From Zobellia nedashkovskayae (GTDB taxonomy: Bacteria; Bacteroidota; Bacteroidia; Flavobacteriales; Flavobacteriaceae): a DNA stretch of 64,000 nt. Positions 36,058-44,128 of this stretch are shown here, piece by piece. Location of the stretch: NCBI RefSeq assembly GCF_015330125.1, contig NZ_JADDXR010000002.1, positions 4,662,685 through 4,726,684 of the forward strand, in the 5' to 3' direction. Position numbers and translations under genes: made by a program. The notes under the pieces are model-generated. The model was not told the origin of the DNA. It was given only the letters and a program-made list of their open reading frames with translations, and ran no database searches. How positions within the stretch are numbered: the stretch's first letter is position 1; every line of letters begins with the position of its first letter.

Positions 36058-36972
36058 ATGAGAGCTGCAGTTTATAGAGAATATGGTCCTCCAGAAGTTC
36101 TTAAGTTAAGAGAAGTGAATAAACCACATCCAAAAGACAATGAAATTCTCGTCAAGATTCATGCAGCAACCGTTACTTCTGGCGATGTGCGCCTTCGCGC
36201 TTCCGACTTTCCGGCACTTTTTTGGTTACCGGCTAGACTGATTTTTGGGCTCTTTAAACCGAAAAAAAGCATATTAGGTCATGAACTATCTGGAGTGGTT
36301 GAAGACAAAGGAAAAAATGCAACAAAGTTTGAGATTGGTGACCACGTCTTTGGAACAACAACTATGCTTTCTGCTGGTTCCTATGCGGAATACGTTTGTT
36401 TACCTCAAGAGTGGAAACATGGTGTGGTTGAAAGTAAACCCAAAAACCTAAGTTTCCAAGAAGCTGCTGCCCTACCTATTGGAGCTATGACGGCTATGTA
36501 CTTATTAGAGAAAGCACAGCTATCCAAAAATCAAAAAGTACTCATTTACGGTGCTTCTGGCAGTGTAGGCAGCTATGCAGTTCAAGTGGCAAAGCAACAA
36601 GGCGCTTCCGTAACAGCAGTATGTAGCGCTCCAAATTTTAAAATGGTCAAATCTCTTGGTGCGGACAATTTAATAGATTATAAAAAAGAAGACTATTCAC
36701 TACTATTAGAAAAGTTCGATATTGTTTTTGATGCAGTTGGTAAAACAAGTAAGTCAAAAGCCAAAAAGGTTCTGACTAAAGGCGGAAGATTTGTTTCAGT
36801 AAAAATGCTGACCAAAGAAAAACCCGAACACCTTTCAAAAATTAGAACACTCGCTGAGGAGGGAAAACTGATTCCTTTCATTGACAAAACTTATCCATTA
36901 GAAGAGATAGTTACTGCTCATAAATATGTAGATCAGGGACATAAAAAAGGCAATGTTGTAATTGAAATATGA
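36058..36972 (+). CDS. Zinc-independent MDR alcohol dehydrogenase/quinone oxidoreductase
   Basis: A 304-residue NAD(P)-dependent medium-chain dehydrogenase/reductase. Visible are the N-terminal GroES-like part (YREYGPPEVLKLREVNKPHPKDNEILVKIHAATV), GHELSGVVEDKG near 79, and the Rossmann motif VLIYGASGSVGSYAVQVAKQQGA near 161-178. The catalytic zinc Cys/His of classical ADHs at the Cys46 position is replaced (Thr-Ser-Gly-Asp), so it belongs to the quinone-oxidoreductase/NADPH-dependent subgroup. Length is slightly short for the family but both domains are complete. It is monocistronic; a weak hairpin follows. Substrate unknown. Confidence 0.88.
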   Translation: MRAAVYREYGPPEVLKLREVNKPHPKDNEILVKIHAATVTSGDVRLRASDFPALFWLPARLIFGLFKPKKSILGHELSGVVEDKGKNATKFEIGDHVFGTTTMLSAGSYAEYVCLPQEWKHGVVESKPKNLSFQEAAALPIGAMTAMYLLEKAQLSKNQKVLIYGASGSVGSYAVQVAKQQGASVTAVCSAPNFKMVKSLGADNLIDYKKEDYSLLLEKFDIVFDAVGKTSKSKAKKVLTKGGRFVSVKMLTKEKPEHLSKIRTLAEEGKLIPFIDKTYPLEEIVTAHKYVDQGHKKGNVVIEI

Positions 36973-36975
36973 AGG

Positions 36976-36994
36976 TGAAGTGCATTTCACTTCA
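36976..36994 (+). terminator. Weak hairpin after the MDR gene
   Basis: TGAAGTG at 36976-36982 pairs perfectly with CACTTCA at 36988-36994 over a 5-base loop. The following T-run is poor (TTAGTTATT), so termination would be inefficient. Confidence 0.4.
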
Positions 36995-37130
36995 TTAGTT
37001 ATTACCAGATGAAAATAAGCTTAGAATCCCACTAGCAGAAATATGTTATAAACTGAGACGCTACAACTTTGTTGACTATCTACCAGAACTCACATTTAAA
37101 ACAATATATTAGTGTCCTAAACCTAATAGT

Positions 37131-37958
37131 TTGAAAACACTACTACCAACCCTTTGTCTCATACTTACGTTGTTTTCATGCCACAGTCAAAAGCAAACAA
37201 AAAAGGAGAACAAACAACCGACCAATACTGATAAGACTTTAATGGCAATATTTGCTCATCCGGATGATGAGATTGTAATTTCTCCCATCCTCTCCAAATA
37301 TGCCAAGGAAGGTGCTTCTATTCATTTAGTAATTGTTACCGATGGCTCCAAAGGAGTTACACCGCATGCTAATATCCCAGCTGGAGATTTACTTGCTAAT
37401 GTACGCGCCCAAGAAGCCTTGTGTGTAACAAAAACCCTGGGGATTAATCCTCCAACTTTTTTGAATTATACTGATGGTGACTTAGCATTGAATGAAAACC
37501 TATTTTCGTTAGATGATAAAATTGATAGTTTATTCACAAAACACGAACCTGAAGTAGTCATTACTTTTGGCCCTGGTGGAGAATATGGTCATTCTGACCA
37601 TCGTATGGTCAGCAATATCGTTACAGAAGTTTTTCAGAGGGAAGCATCAGAGACGCAACAACTACTTTATTATGGCTTTCCTAACGAATCTAAAAACAAG
37701 GAACTTAGTTTAAAAACAGATTTGGTGAAGTGGTTCAATGAAAATTTAAAAACTACTCGAAAGAGATTTCTTACCTATAGGATACCCTTTAGCGAAGAAG
37801 ATTTAAAATTGGGACATGAAGCATCTAGTTGCCATACATCTCAATACACTGCTGAAGCCATAGATGATTTATTTACAATGATGAAGCAAACGGATAGCGT
37901 AATATACTTTAGACCTTGGAATGGCTCTAAAGCAATAAAGGAGCATTTTTTTGACTAG
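37131..37958 (+). CDS. PIG-L family deacetylase lipoprotein
   Basis: A 275-residue lipoprotein (lipobox Phe-Ser-Cys17) carrying a PIG-L/LmbE zinc-dependent N-acetyl-sugar deacetylase domain. The metal-binding AHPDDE motif lies at 42-47 (His43, Asp46) and the second part GHSDHRMVSNIV near 157, so the zinc site and catalytic Asp45 are intact. It should deacetylate GlcNAc-type substrates in the periplasm or at the outer membrane. It begins with TTG at 37131, in frame and placed just before the signal peptide; no better start exists. Neighbouring alginate lyase starts 137 bases later, so it could belong to a polysaccharide context, which is only suggestive. Confidence 0.87.
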   Translation: MKTLLPTLCLILTLFSCHSQKQTKKENKQPTNTDKTLMAIFAHPDDEIVISPILSKYAKEGASIHLVIVTDGSKGVTPHANIPAGDLLANVRAQEALCVTKTLGINPPTFLNYTDGDLALNENLFSLDDKIDSLFTKHEPEVVITFGPGGEYGHSDHRMVSNIVTEVFQREASETQQLLYYGFPNESKNKELSLKTDLVKWFNENLKTTRKRFLTYRIPFSEEDLKLGHEASSCHTSQYTAEAIDDLFTMMKQTDSVIYFRPWNGSKAIKEHFFD

Positions 37959-38095
37959 AAAATGGAATTCAATCAGTACTTGGTATTAAGACAAATAGCT
38001 TATTCTACATAATAGCACTAAATTTTAAAGTAGTACATTTCACGAGATATATAGTGATTTAAAAACAGAAGTATTTAAAATCAAACACTAACAAA

Positions 38096-39205
38096 ATGAA
38101 TAAAAAAATTAGCACATCTTTAGCAACGTTATTAACCCTTGGATTTTTCCTTGCACTTCATAGCTGCGGTGATACGGGAAAAAAAACAAATACTTCAACG
38201 ACTGATGCAGATGAAAAAGAAATTGTAAAAACCGTTTACGCAAGTGACGTTATTCCGTTTTTTGATCATTGGAAATTGATTTTAGGTGATGGCTCAAATG
38301 TAGGTATCGCAAACAATTTTGAGAACAAAGATTTCTTTTACACAGAAAATGATGGCAATAGTGATTGGATTGTATTTAAGGCTCCTAATGGAGGAAATAC
38401 CCACGGGACCTCAAATAATACAAGAACTGAATTGGCGCAAATAAAAAAATGGTATCCAAAAACCGCTAATGATAAATTAACAGCTACACTTAAGGTTATG
38501 AATGTATCTGCTACCGGTGATGCTCGCGTAGCTGCTACTTACGCCGTAGTGGTAGGACAAATTCATAGTGCGGATAAATTTGAGAATGAACCGCTTAAAA
38601 TATTTTACAAGAAATTTCCTGGTCATACCAAAGGTTCTGTTTTTTGGCATTATGAAATTAATACGGCAGGTGATGATAATTCTAAAAGATGGGATTATTC
38701 CTCAGCTGTTTGGGGAAATGACTTTTCTGTTGTTGGTAGTGATACAAACACTTATCCAGAAGAACCTGAGGATGGTATTGCATTAGGGGAAGAGTTTAGT
38801 TATGAAATAGAAGTTAAGGATGGAATAATGAACTTAACATTTACTGGTAACGGACACGAAACTAAAACCTTTACAAAAAACTTAATCGAATCAGAATTCA
38901 CAACAAAGGCAGACATACCAGAGCAAACACAAAAATTATTTGTGCCAATTGGTCAAGATGGTGTAGAACGTAAAGAAGCATATGCTGGCGAAGGTTGTTT
39001 CTTTAAACTTGGTGCCTATAACCAAACAAATGGAAAATCTCCCGAAGTTAATATGAACTGGTGTTCTGGTGCCGAAACGCATGGTGGTGATATTCAAAAA
39101 CAATATGCAGACGGAAACTATGCCGAAGTTTGGTTTAAAACAGGAAGTATTCAAGTAAGTGATGCCTCTGTATCTAATGAAGGTTATTTTACTAAAAATG
39201 ATTAG
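38096..39205 (+). CDS. PL7 alginate lyase lipoprotein
   Basis: A 369-residue lipoprotein (lipobox Leu-His-Ser-Cys24) with a polysaccharide lyase family 7 jelly-roll domain. The three signature motifs are present: Arg110-Thr-Glu-Leu in the substrate-binding strand, Gln155-Ile-His157, and FFKLGAYNQ at 302-310 with the catalytic Tyr308. It should cleave alginate by beta-elimination at or outside the outer membrane. The Gln-Ile-His form is seen in lyases acting on G-rich or mixed alginate, but specificity is not assured. There are no SusC/SusD or KdgF-type partners here, so this is a stand-alone lyase and not part of an alginate utilisation locus in this window. Confidence 0.9.
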   Translation: MNKKISTSLATLLTLGFFLALHSCGDTGKKTNTSTTDADEKEIVKTVYASDVIPFFDHWKLILGDGSNVGIANNFENKDFFYTENDGNSDWIVFKAPNGGNTHGTSNNTRTELAQIKKWYPKTANDKLTATLKVMNVSATGDARVAATYAVVVGQIHSADKFENEPLKIFYKKFPGHTKGSVFWHYEINTAGDDNSKRWDYSSAVWGNDFSVVGSDTNTYPEEPEDGIALGEEFSYEIEVKDGIMNLTFTGNGHETKTFTKNLIESEFTTKADIPEQTQKLFVPIGQDGVERKEAYAGEGCFFKLGAYNQTNGKSPEVNMNWCSGAETHGGDIQKQYADGNYAEVWFKTGSIQVSDASVSNEGYFTKND

Positions 39206-39302
39206 AGATTTAAAAATATAGGATAAGTATAAAGTAACTATACTATTATCTACTAAAACTTGCCAACTACAAGAAATAAACTTAGTAGGCATTAAAAAAA
39301 AT

Positions 39303-39332
39303 GGGCCAATGTGACTTAAGTCACATTGGCCC
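39303..39332. promoter_or_regulatory. 30-bp perfect palindrome with TGTGA-6-TCACA core
   Basis: GGGCCAATGTGACTT at 39303-39317 is followed by its exact reverse complement at 39318-39332. The middle, TGTGACTTAAGTCACA, equals the E. coli CRP consensus layout. The flanks are A-runs on both sides: read on the minus strand, the hairpin is followed by eight T, so it looks like a minus-strand terminator; on the plus strand no T-run follows. It lies 97 bases after the alginate lyase and 33 bases before arsR. Regulatory site or terminator is undecided. Confidence 0.6.
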
Positions 39333-39342
39333 TAAAAAATCC

Positions 39343-39358
39343 ATCGTAAATTTACGAT
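39343..39358. promoter_or_regulatory. ArsR-type operator upstream of arsR
   Basis: ATCGTAAATTTACGAT is a 16-bp perfect palindrome ending 7 bases before the arsR ATG. The same pattern recurs before the thioredoxin gene (39687-39706). The TAAATTTA inside is one base from the TAnnTTTG -7 element, so binding would cover the promoter. Confidence 0.78.
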
Positions 39359-39365
39359 AGTTAAT

Positions 39366-39671
39366 ATGAAACGAAATCTAGAGCATATAGAATACAAGAA
39401 AGATACAGAGGCATTGGCAAAATTTGCTAAAGCCTTAGGACATCCTACACGTATTGCTATTTTAAAGCATCTTGAAAAACAATCTTGCTGTTTTACTGGA
39501 GATTTGGTAGAGGTCTTTCCTTTGGCACAGTCAACGGTTTCACAACATTTAAAAGAATTAAAAAATGTGGGTCTTATTCAAGGAGAATTAAAACCACCTA
39601 AAATAAAATACTGTATCAATCAAGAAAACTGGACTATTGCAAAATCATTATTTCAAGATTTTTTTAGTTGA
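39366..39671 (+). CDS. ArsR-family metalloregulatory repressor
   Basis: A 101-residue winged-helix repressor of the ArsR/SmtB family. The core FAKALGHPTRIAILKHLEKQSCCFTGDLVEVFPLAQSTVSQHLKELKNVGLI is typical, with recognition helix AQSTVSQHLKEL at 54-65. A vicinal pair Cys41-Cys42 lies near the position of the As(III)-binding cysteines of classical ArsR helix alpha3, and Cys83 follows the wing, so a thiol metal(loid) site is plausible but the exact ligand set differs from ELCVCDL. The repressor should bind the palindrome just upstream and the matching one after the gene, controlling itself and the transport genes. Confidence 0.9.
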   Translation: MKRNLEHIEYKKDTEALAKFAKALGHPTRIAILKHLEKQSCCFTGDLVEVFPLAQSTVSQHLKELKNVGLIQGELKPPKIKYCINQENWTIAKSLFQDFFS

Positions 39672-39686
39672 TATTTTTTAATAATC

Positions 39687-39706
39687 CTATCGCTTATTTG
39701 CGATAG
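39687..39706. promoter_or_regulatory. Second ArsR-type operator, before the thioredoxin/permease genes
   Basis: CTATCGC-TTATTT-GCGATAG is an inverted repeat with 7-bp arms ending 15 bases before the thioredoxin ATG. Aligned with the first operator (ATCG...ATTT...CGATAG), most of the 18 positions agree. This makes it likely that the same repressor controls both transcription units. Confidence 0.75.
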
Positions 39707-39721
39707 ACAAATTAAATAGCT

Positions 39722-39958
39722 ATGTCTAAAACAATTAAAATACTAGGAACTGGATGTCCCAAATGTCAATCTATGACAGGTGTTGTTAAGGATGTTATTT
39801 CAGAAAATAACATTGATGCCACTATTGAAAAAGTTGAGGATATTATGGAAATCATGAAGTACAACGTAATGTCTACTCCTGCATTAGTTGTAGATGATGT
39901 AATTACAATAAAAGGACGTGTACCTTCAAAAGAAGAAGTGTTGGCGCTCGTCAAATAA
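39722..39958 (+). CDS. Small thioredoxin-like protein with CPKC motif
   Basis: A 78-residue thioredoxin-fold protein of the MTH895/redox-active disulfide protein 2 type. The active site is Gly-Thr-Gly-Cys12-Pro-Lys-Cys15, and the cis-proline loop is MSTPALVVDD near 57-66. It lacks a signal peptide and is therefore cytosolic. In ArsR-controlled operons these proteins accompany YraQ/ArsP-type permeases, where they may reduce or carry the metal(loid) for export. It sits 15 bases after an ArsR-type operator and 12 bases before the permease, so the three are one unit. Confidence 0.88.
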   Translation: MSKTIKILGTGCPKCQSMTGVVKDVISENNIDATIEKVEDIMEIMKYNVMSTPALVVDDVITIKGRVPSKEEVLALVK

Positions 39959-39970
39959 CAACTTGTCATC

Positions 39971-40948
39971 ATGTTCGATTGGATTCAAAACGGTGCAGAC
40001 TGGTTCGTTTATGATGTCTTAAATTTAGACAAAGGGCAACATTTAGCTGAAGCCCTAAACTTCTTTATCTATGACACCACAAAGATTCTAATTCTCCTTT
40101 TTGTCGTTATCTTTTTAATGGGTATCGTAAACAGTTACTTCCCTATAGACAAGGTAAAAAGTTATTTATCGCGGAATAAATTATACGGATTAGAATACCT
40201 CATGGCAAGTCTCTTTGGCGTTGTAACACCTTTTTGTTCTTGTTCATCTGTTCCTTTATTTATTGGGTTCGTAAGAGGTGGTATACCTTTAGGGGTCACC
40301 TTTGCTTTTCTCATTACCTCACCCCTTGTAAATGAAGTTGCGATAGGACTTTTTATAGGTTTATTCGGAATAGAAACTACCATTATTTATGTGATAAGTG
40401 GGGTTTTATTAGGTACTGTTTCTGGTGTAATTCTTCAGCAATTAAAACTAGAAAGATTTTTAACACCTTGGGTAAAGGAAGTTCTGGCCACTGCCCAAAG
40501 AGACCAAGATACCTTTATTAAGGAAAAACAGACTTTACAACAACGATTACCCATTATATGGGATGAAGTACTAAAAATTCTTAAAGGCATTATCCCTTAT
40601 GTAATAGTAGGTATCGCTATTGGCGGATTGATGCACGGTTATATTCCCGAAGGATTTTTTGAACAATATATGGCCAAGGACAATCTTTTTGCCGTTCCTA
40701 TCGCTACTATTTTAGCCGTACCCATGTACTCAAATGCTTCGGGCATACTTCCTGTAGTTCAAGTACTGGTAGCAAAAGGTATCCCCTTGGGTACTGCCAT
40801 TGCATTTATGATGGGCGTGGTTGGTCTTTCCTTGCCGGAAGCTATGCTTCTTAAGAAGGTAATGACCCTAAAACTAATTGCTATCTTCTTTGGCGTAGTC
40901 ACGCTTTGTATCATCATTTCAGGATATTTATTTAACTTTCTCTTATAA
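39971..40948 (+). CDS. YraQ/ArsP-type permease (DUF318)
   Basis: A 325-residue inner-membrane permease of the DUF318/YraQ-ArsP superfamily, with two four-helix halves joined by a soluble loop at about 165-205. The Cys pair lies in the diagnostic stretch TPFCSCSSVPLFIGF (Cys89, Cys91), followed by the SPLVNEVAI helix; the second half has the matching VPMYSNASGILPV and GLSLPEAMLL motifs. Known relatives export organoarsenicals (ArsP) or other thiophilic metals; the Cys-Ser-Cys pair is consistent with that, but the true substrate is not shown. Gene spacing (12 bases from the thioredoxin gene, 16 to the next) argues for co-transcription. Confidence 0.87.
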   Translation: MFDWIQNGADWFVYDVLNLDKGQHLAEALNFFIYDTTKILILLFVVIFLMGIVNSYFPIDKVKSYLSRNKLYGLEYLMASLFGVVTPFCSCSSVPLFIGFVRGGIPLGVTFAFLITSPLVNEVAIGLFIGLFGIETTIIYVISGVLLGTVSGVILQQLKLERFLTPWVKEVLATAQRDQDTFIKEKQTLQQRLPIIWDEVLKILKGIIPYVIVGIAIGGLMHGYIPEGFFEQYMAKDNLFAVPIATILAVPMYSNASGILPVVQVLVAKGIPLGTAIAFMMGVVGLSLPEAMLLKKVMTLKLIAIFFGVVTLCIIISGYLFNFLL

Positions 40949-40964
40949 CCACTAGTATCAACCT

Positions 40965-42275
40965 ATGAAAAAATTAATTTCAATCGCGCTATTAAGCATT
41001 CTACTTTCACAAACGATGTTAGCGCAAACCACGCCACAAGTATTTACCAAAGGAGCAATGAACAATATGGGACCTACCTATGACATTAAGGTTTGGCTAG
41101 ATACCCTCCCTGATAAATCCAATCTATTTGCAATGGGGCCTTATGATAAAATGAAAGGGGAAATTACCGTTTTTGATGGCAAACCGTTCTTTGCTTCGGC
41201 ATTTGAAGAAGGTAAAGCTGTGGTTAGTCAAAGTTGGGATATCCGTTCTCCATTCTTTGTGTATAGCAATGTAAAAAATTGGGAAGAATTCAACTTACCA
41301 GGGCCATTAAATAGTGTTCAGCAAATAGAGGAAAACGTAGCCGCAATAGCCAAGAATAAGGGCTATGATTTAAAAGAGCCTTTTGCTTTCAGAATTGGGG
41401 GAGAGTTTGATCAAATGACCGCACATATTGTTACGCCTAGAAGTCCAGATATAGAAGGGTATAGGCCGGACATAAAATCTCAAAATTTTACCCTAGAAAA
41501 TGAAAAAGGGGAAATCTTAGGTTTTTATTCAGAACAACATCAAGGTGTATTCACGGGTTCTAAAAGCTTTATTCACGTGCACTACTTAAGAGATGACCAG
41601 ACTTTTATGGGGCATCTAGATAAAATTACAACAGGTAACAGATCACTTAAACTCTACTTACCCAAAAAACAAGCTCCAGTTGAAACAGGAATGAGGGTTA
41701 ATGACACCGATTTTTCAAAAGGCCGTTTGGGATATATTCAAACTATAGATTTGGACGACCTAGTAAAATTCCACGGTCATCTTTGTGATGGGCTCGTTGT
41801 AGGTCACCTTGCTTTACAACAAGCTATGGAGCAACTATATCCGGATGGGCTTATTGACCGCACTAATACACGAGTGGTAAGCAAAGCTTCCCCATGTTTG
41901 ACAGATGCTGCAATTTATGACACAGGAGGCCGGTACCAATTCAATTCATTTTATGTGTCTGATGCTATAGATGGCTTGTTTGTGGTACAACGTATAGATA
42001 CCAAAAAGACAGTGGGGGTTCAAATGAAAAATGGTCTAAAGCCAAAAGAAATAGACCAACTTGGTGCTATTGCCGTAAAAGGAGAATTACCCACATGCGA
42101 TTTAGACAAATTGAAAAACTTGGAAGACGACTTCACCGAAACCTTACTTTCTACTGACCCTAAAAAGAACTTTATTGTAACAGAAATAAGTGATTTTAAT
42201 TGGAACCCCATTTTAAAGAGTACTTATATTAAAACGGATATTATCAATAAAAATGCTCTGAAGTGTGGTAAATAG
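40965..42275 (+). CDS. Exported fusion of acetolactate-decarboxylase-like and FmdE-like domains
   Basis: A 436-residue exported protein (signal peptide to about Ala20). Residues about 25-235 resemble alpha-acetolactate decarboxylase: GEITVFDGKPFFAS, LGFYSEQHQGVFTGSKSFIHVHYLRDDQTFMGHLDKI, with His204, His206 and His217 matching its three zinc ligands. Residues about 255-436 resemble FmdE, subunit E-like metal-binding proteins: FHGHLCDGLVVGHLAL (His270, His272, Cys274), SPCLTDAAIYDTGGRY (Cys311), FVVQRIDTKKTVGVQM. Cytosolic acetolactate decarboxylases lack signal peptides, so a fermentation role is unlikely; a periplasmic metal(loid)-handling or detoxifying role is inferred from its place 16 bases after an ArsR-controlled permease. 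Reaction unknown. Confidence 0.82.
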   Translation: MKKLISIALLSILLSQTMLAQTTPQVFTKGAMNNMGPTYDIKVWLDTLPDKSNLFAMGPYDKMKGEITVFDGKPFFASAFEEGKAVVSQSWDIRSPFFVYSNVKNWEEFNLPGPLNSVQQIEENVAAIAKNKGYDLKEPFAFRIGGEFDQMTAHIVTPRSPDIEGYRPDIKSQNFTLENEKGEILGFYSEQHQGVFTGSKSFIHVHYLRDDQTFMGHLDKITTGNRSLKLYLPKKQAPVETGMRVNDTDFSKGRLGYIQTIDLDDLVKFHGHLCDGLVVGHLALQQAMEQLYPDGLIDRTNTRVVSKASPCLTDAAIYDTGGRYQFNSFYVSDAIDGLFVVQRIDTKKTVGVQMKNGLKPKEIDQLGAIAVKGELPTCDLDKLKNLEDDFTETLLSTDPKKNFIVTEISDFNWNPILKSTYIKTDIINKNALKCGK

Positions 42276-42444
42276 ACTGCCTGTCTGCGTGCTACTTTTT
42301 TCAGTATAAAGTTAAACACTAGAGTTATCCAATACTCCATACATCTCCTACATACTGTTTTCTAAATTATTCTAATTTTAGATTACTCAAACTAGTTTAA
42401 ACCATTATATTGAGCCTATTTTCATTTTTATATACCCAATTACA

Positions 42445-44058
42445 ATGAAACGGATAATAGCACTAGTACTCTTCATGGTTGCCACCACAACCTTTGCACA
42501 AGAATTTACAGAACAAGATACTCTACGTGGAAGTATTACCCCAGAACGCGAATGGTGGGACCTCAACTATTACCATCTGGATGTGGCAGTAGACCCAGAC
42601 AAAAAGTTCATTTCGGGAAGCAATACCATCCGCTATAAAGTGCTGAAAAAAAATCAGGTGATGCAGGTTGACCTTCAGCCTCCCTTGACCATAGAAAAAG
42701 TAACTCAAGACGGCAAAAAACTGGAAGTAGTAAACAATGGTAATGCTCATTTTGTTCAGTTGAAGAAAAAACAAAAAGAAGGCGACTTTAATGAGATTAA
42801 AGTATACTACTCTGGCCACCCTAAAGAAGCCGTTCGCGCTCCCTGGGATGGTGGATTTTCATGGAAAAAAGACCCAAATGGCAATGACTTTGTAGCGACT
42901 TCTAACCAAGGCCTGGGTGCTAGTGTTTGGTGGCCTAACAAAGATCATATGTATGACGAAGTAGATAGTATGCTCATAAGCGTAAAATCTCCAAAGGGAC
43001 TTATGGATGTCTCCAACGGTAGGTTAAGAAAAGTGGATGAGGATACTAATACCTACCACTGGTTTGTTTCTAACCCTATTAACAATTACGGCGTAAATAT
43101 TAATATTGGTGACTATGTACATTTTGGAGAAAAGTACGAAGGTGAAAAAGGTACTTTAGACATGGATTACTATGTGCTTAGGGATAATCTTGAAAAAGCC
43201 AAAGAGCACTTTAAGGATGCTCCAAAAATGATGGAGGCTTTTGAACATTGGTTTGGCCCCTACCCTTTTTACGAAGACAGTTTTAAGCTGGTAGAAGTGC
43301 CTTACTTAGGCATGGAACACCAAAGTTCTGTCACCTACGGAAATCAATATATGAAAGGTTATTTGGGTAGAGACCTATCCGGAACTGGTTTAGGTTTAAA
43401 ATTCGATTTTATTATCATTCACGAATCTGGTCACGAGTGGTTCGCAAACAACATTACCTATAAAGATATTGCGGACATGTGGATTCACGAAAGCTTTACC
43501 GCCTACTCCGAGAATATATTTTTAGACTATCATTTAGGTAAAGAGGCTTCCGCAGACTATGTAATCGGCACACGGACAAACATTCAAAATGACAAGCCTA
43601 TTATTGGTCCGTACAATGTAAATACCGAAGGCTCAAAAGACATGTATTACAAAGGTGCCAATATGCTCCACACCATAAGGCAATTGGTAAACGATGACGA
43701 AAAATGGCGACAAGTGCTACGTGGACTAAATAGTGAGTTCTATCACCAAACGGTAACTACAAAACAGATTGAAGATTATATTTCAAAAAAATCAGAAATA
43801 GATCTTTCAAAAGTATTTGACCAATATTTGCGAACTACAATGATTCCGCTTTTTGAATTTAAGATTGATGGAAATAAGTTAAAATACCGATACTCAAATA
43901 TTGTTGAAGGTTTTCGCATGCCACTTAATATATTAATTGACGGTAAGTCACAAACCCTCTCCCCTACGGCAGATTGGAAAACCCAAGAGCTAAATGGAGA
44001 CCTTTCTACTTTAGAAGTAGATCGCAATTATTATGTAGACCACAAACAGGTAAAATAA
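42445..44058 (+). CDS. M1 family metallopeptidase (aminopeptidase N-like)
   Basis: A 537-residue exported M1 peptidase (signal peptide ending FAQ near 19). The zinc site is complete: His326-Glu-Ser-Gly-His330 with general base Glu327 and third ligand Glu349 in WIHESFTAYSE. The substrate exopeptidase motif, usually Gly-Ala-Met-Glu-Asn, is here GMEHQ at 289-293, a common bacterial variant. At 537 residues it lacks the C-terminal helical domain of long aminopeptidase N, as do other short M1 members of Bacteroidota. It trims peptides N-terminally in the periplasm. It is monocistronic and ends at a shared terminator. Confidence 0.92.
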   Translation: MKRIIALVLFMVATTTFAQEFTEQDTLRGSITPEREWWDLNYYHLDVAVDPDKKFISGSNTIRYKVLKKNQVMQVDLQPPLTIEKVTQDGKKLEVVNNGNAHFVQLKKKQKEGDFNEIKVYYSGHPKEAVRAPWDGGFSWKKDPNGNDFVATSNQGLGASVWWPNKDHMYDEVDSMLISVKSPKGLMDVSNGRLRKVDEDTNTYHWFVSNPINNYGVNINIGDYVHFGEKYEGEKGTLDMDYYVLRDNLEKAKEHFKDAPKMMEAFEHWFGPYPFYEDSFKLVEVPYLGMEHQSSVTYGNQYMKGYLGRDLSGTGLGLKFDFIIIHESGHEWFANNITYKDIADMWIHESFTAYSENIFLDYHLGKEASADYVIGTRTNIQNDKPIIGPYNVNTEGSKDMYYKGANMLHTIRQLVNDDEKWRQVLRGLNSEFYHQTVTTKQIEDYISKKSEIDLSKVFDQYLRTTMIPLFEFKIDGNKLKYRYSNIVEGFRMPLNILIDGKSQTLSPTADWKTQELNGDLSTLEVDRNYYVDHKQVK

Positions 44059-44074
44059 TTGAGTATACTCCGTA

Positions 44075-44112
44075 AAAAAAGCGGTCCACATTTTCATGTG
44101 GGCCGCTTTTTT
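44075..44112. terminator. Bidirectional terminator between M1 peptidase and ThuA genes
   Basis: AAAAAAGCGGTCCACA and TGTGGGCCGCTTTTTT form a 16-bp stem (one G-T wobble) around TTTTCA. Symmetric A- and T-runs serve both convergent genes. Confidence 0.93.
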
Positions 44113-44128
44113 ATTTTAAAGAAACGTT

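Noticed and set aside
38096..39205. A full alginate utilisation locus around the PL7 lyase
   Set aside because: No SusC/SusD, PL6, KdgF, dehydratase or kinase genes are near; the lyase stands alone.
40965..42275. Reading the fusion as a fermentation acetolactate decarboxylase
   Set aside because: It has a signal peptide and an FmdE-like domain and no acetolactate synthase neighbour; butanediol metabolism is cytosolic.
39366..42275. A standard arsenate-resistance operon (arsC, arsB/acr3)
   Set aside because: No arsenate reductase or Acr3/ArsB antiporter is encoded; the permease is of the YraQ/ArsP type and the true inducer is unknown.
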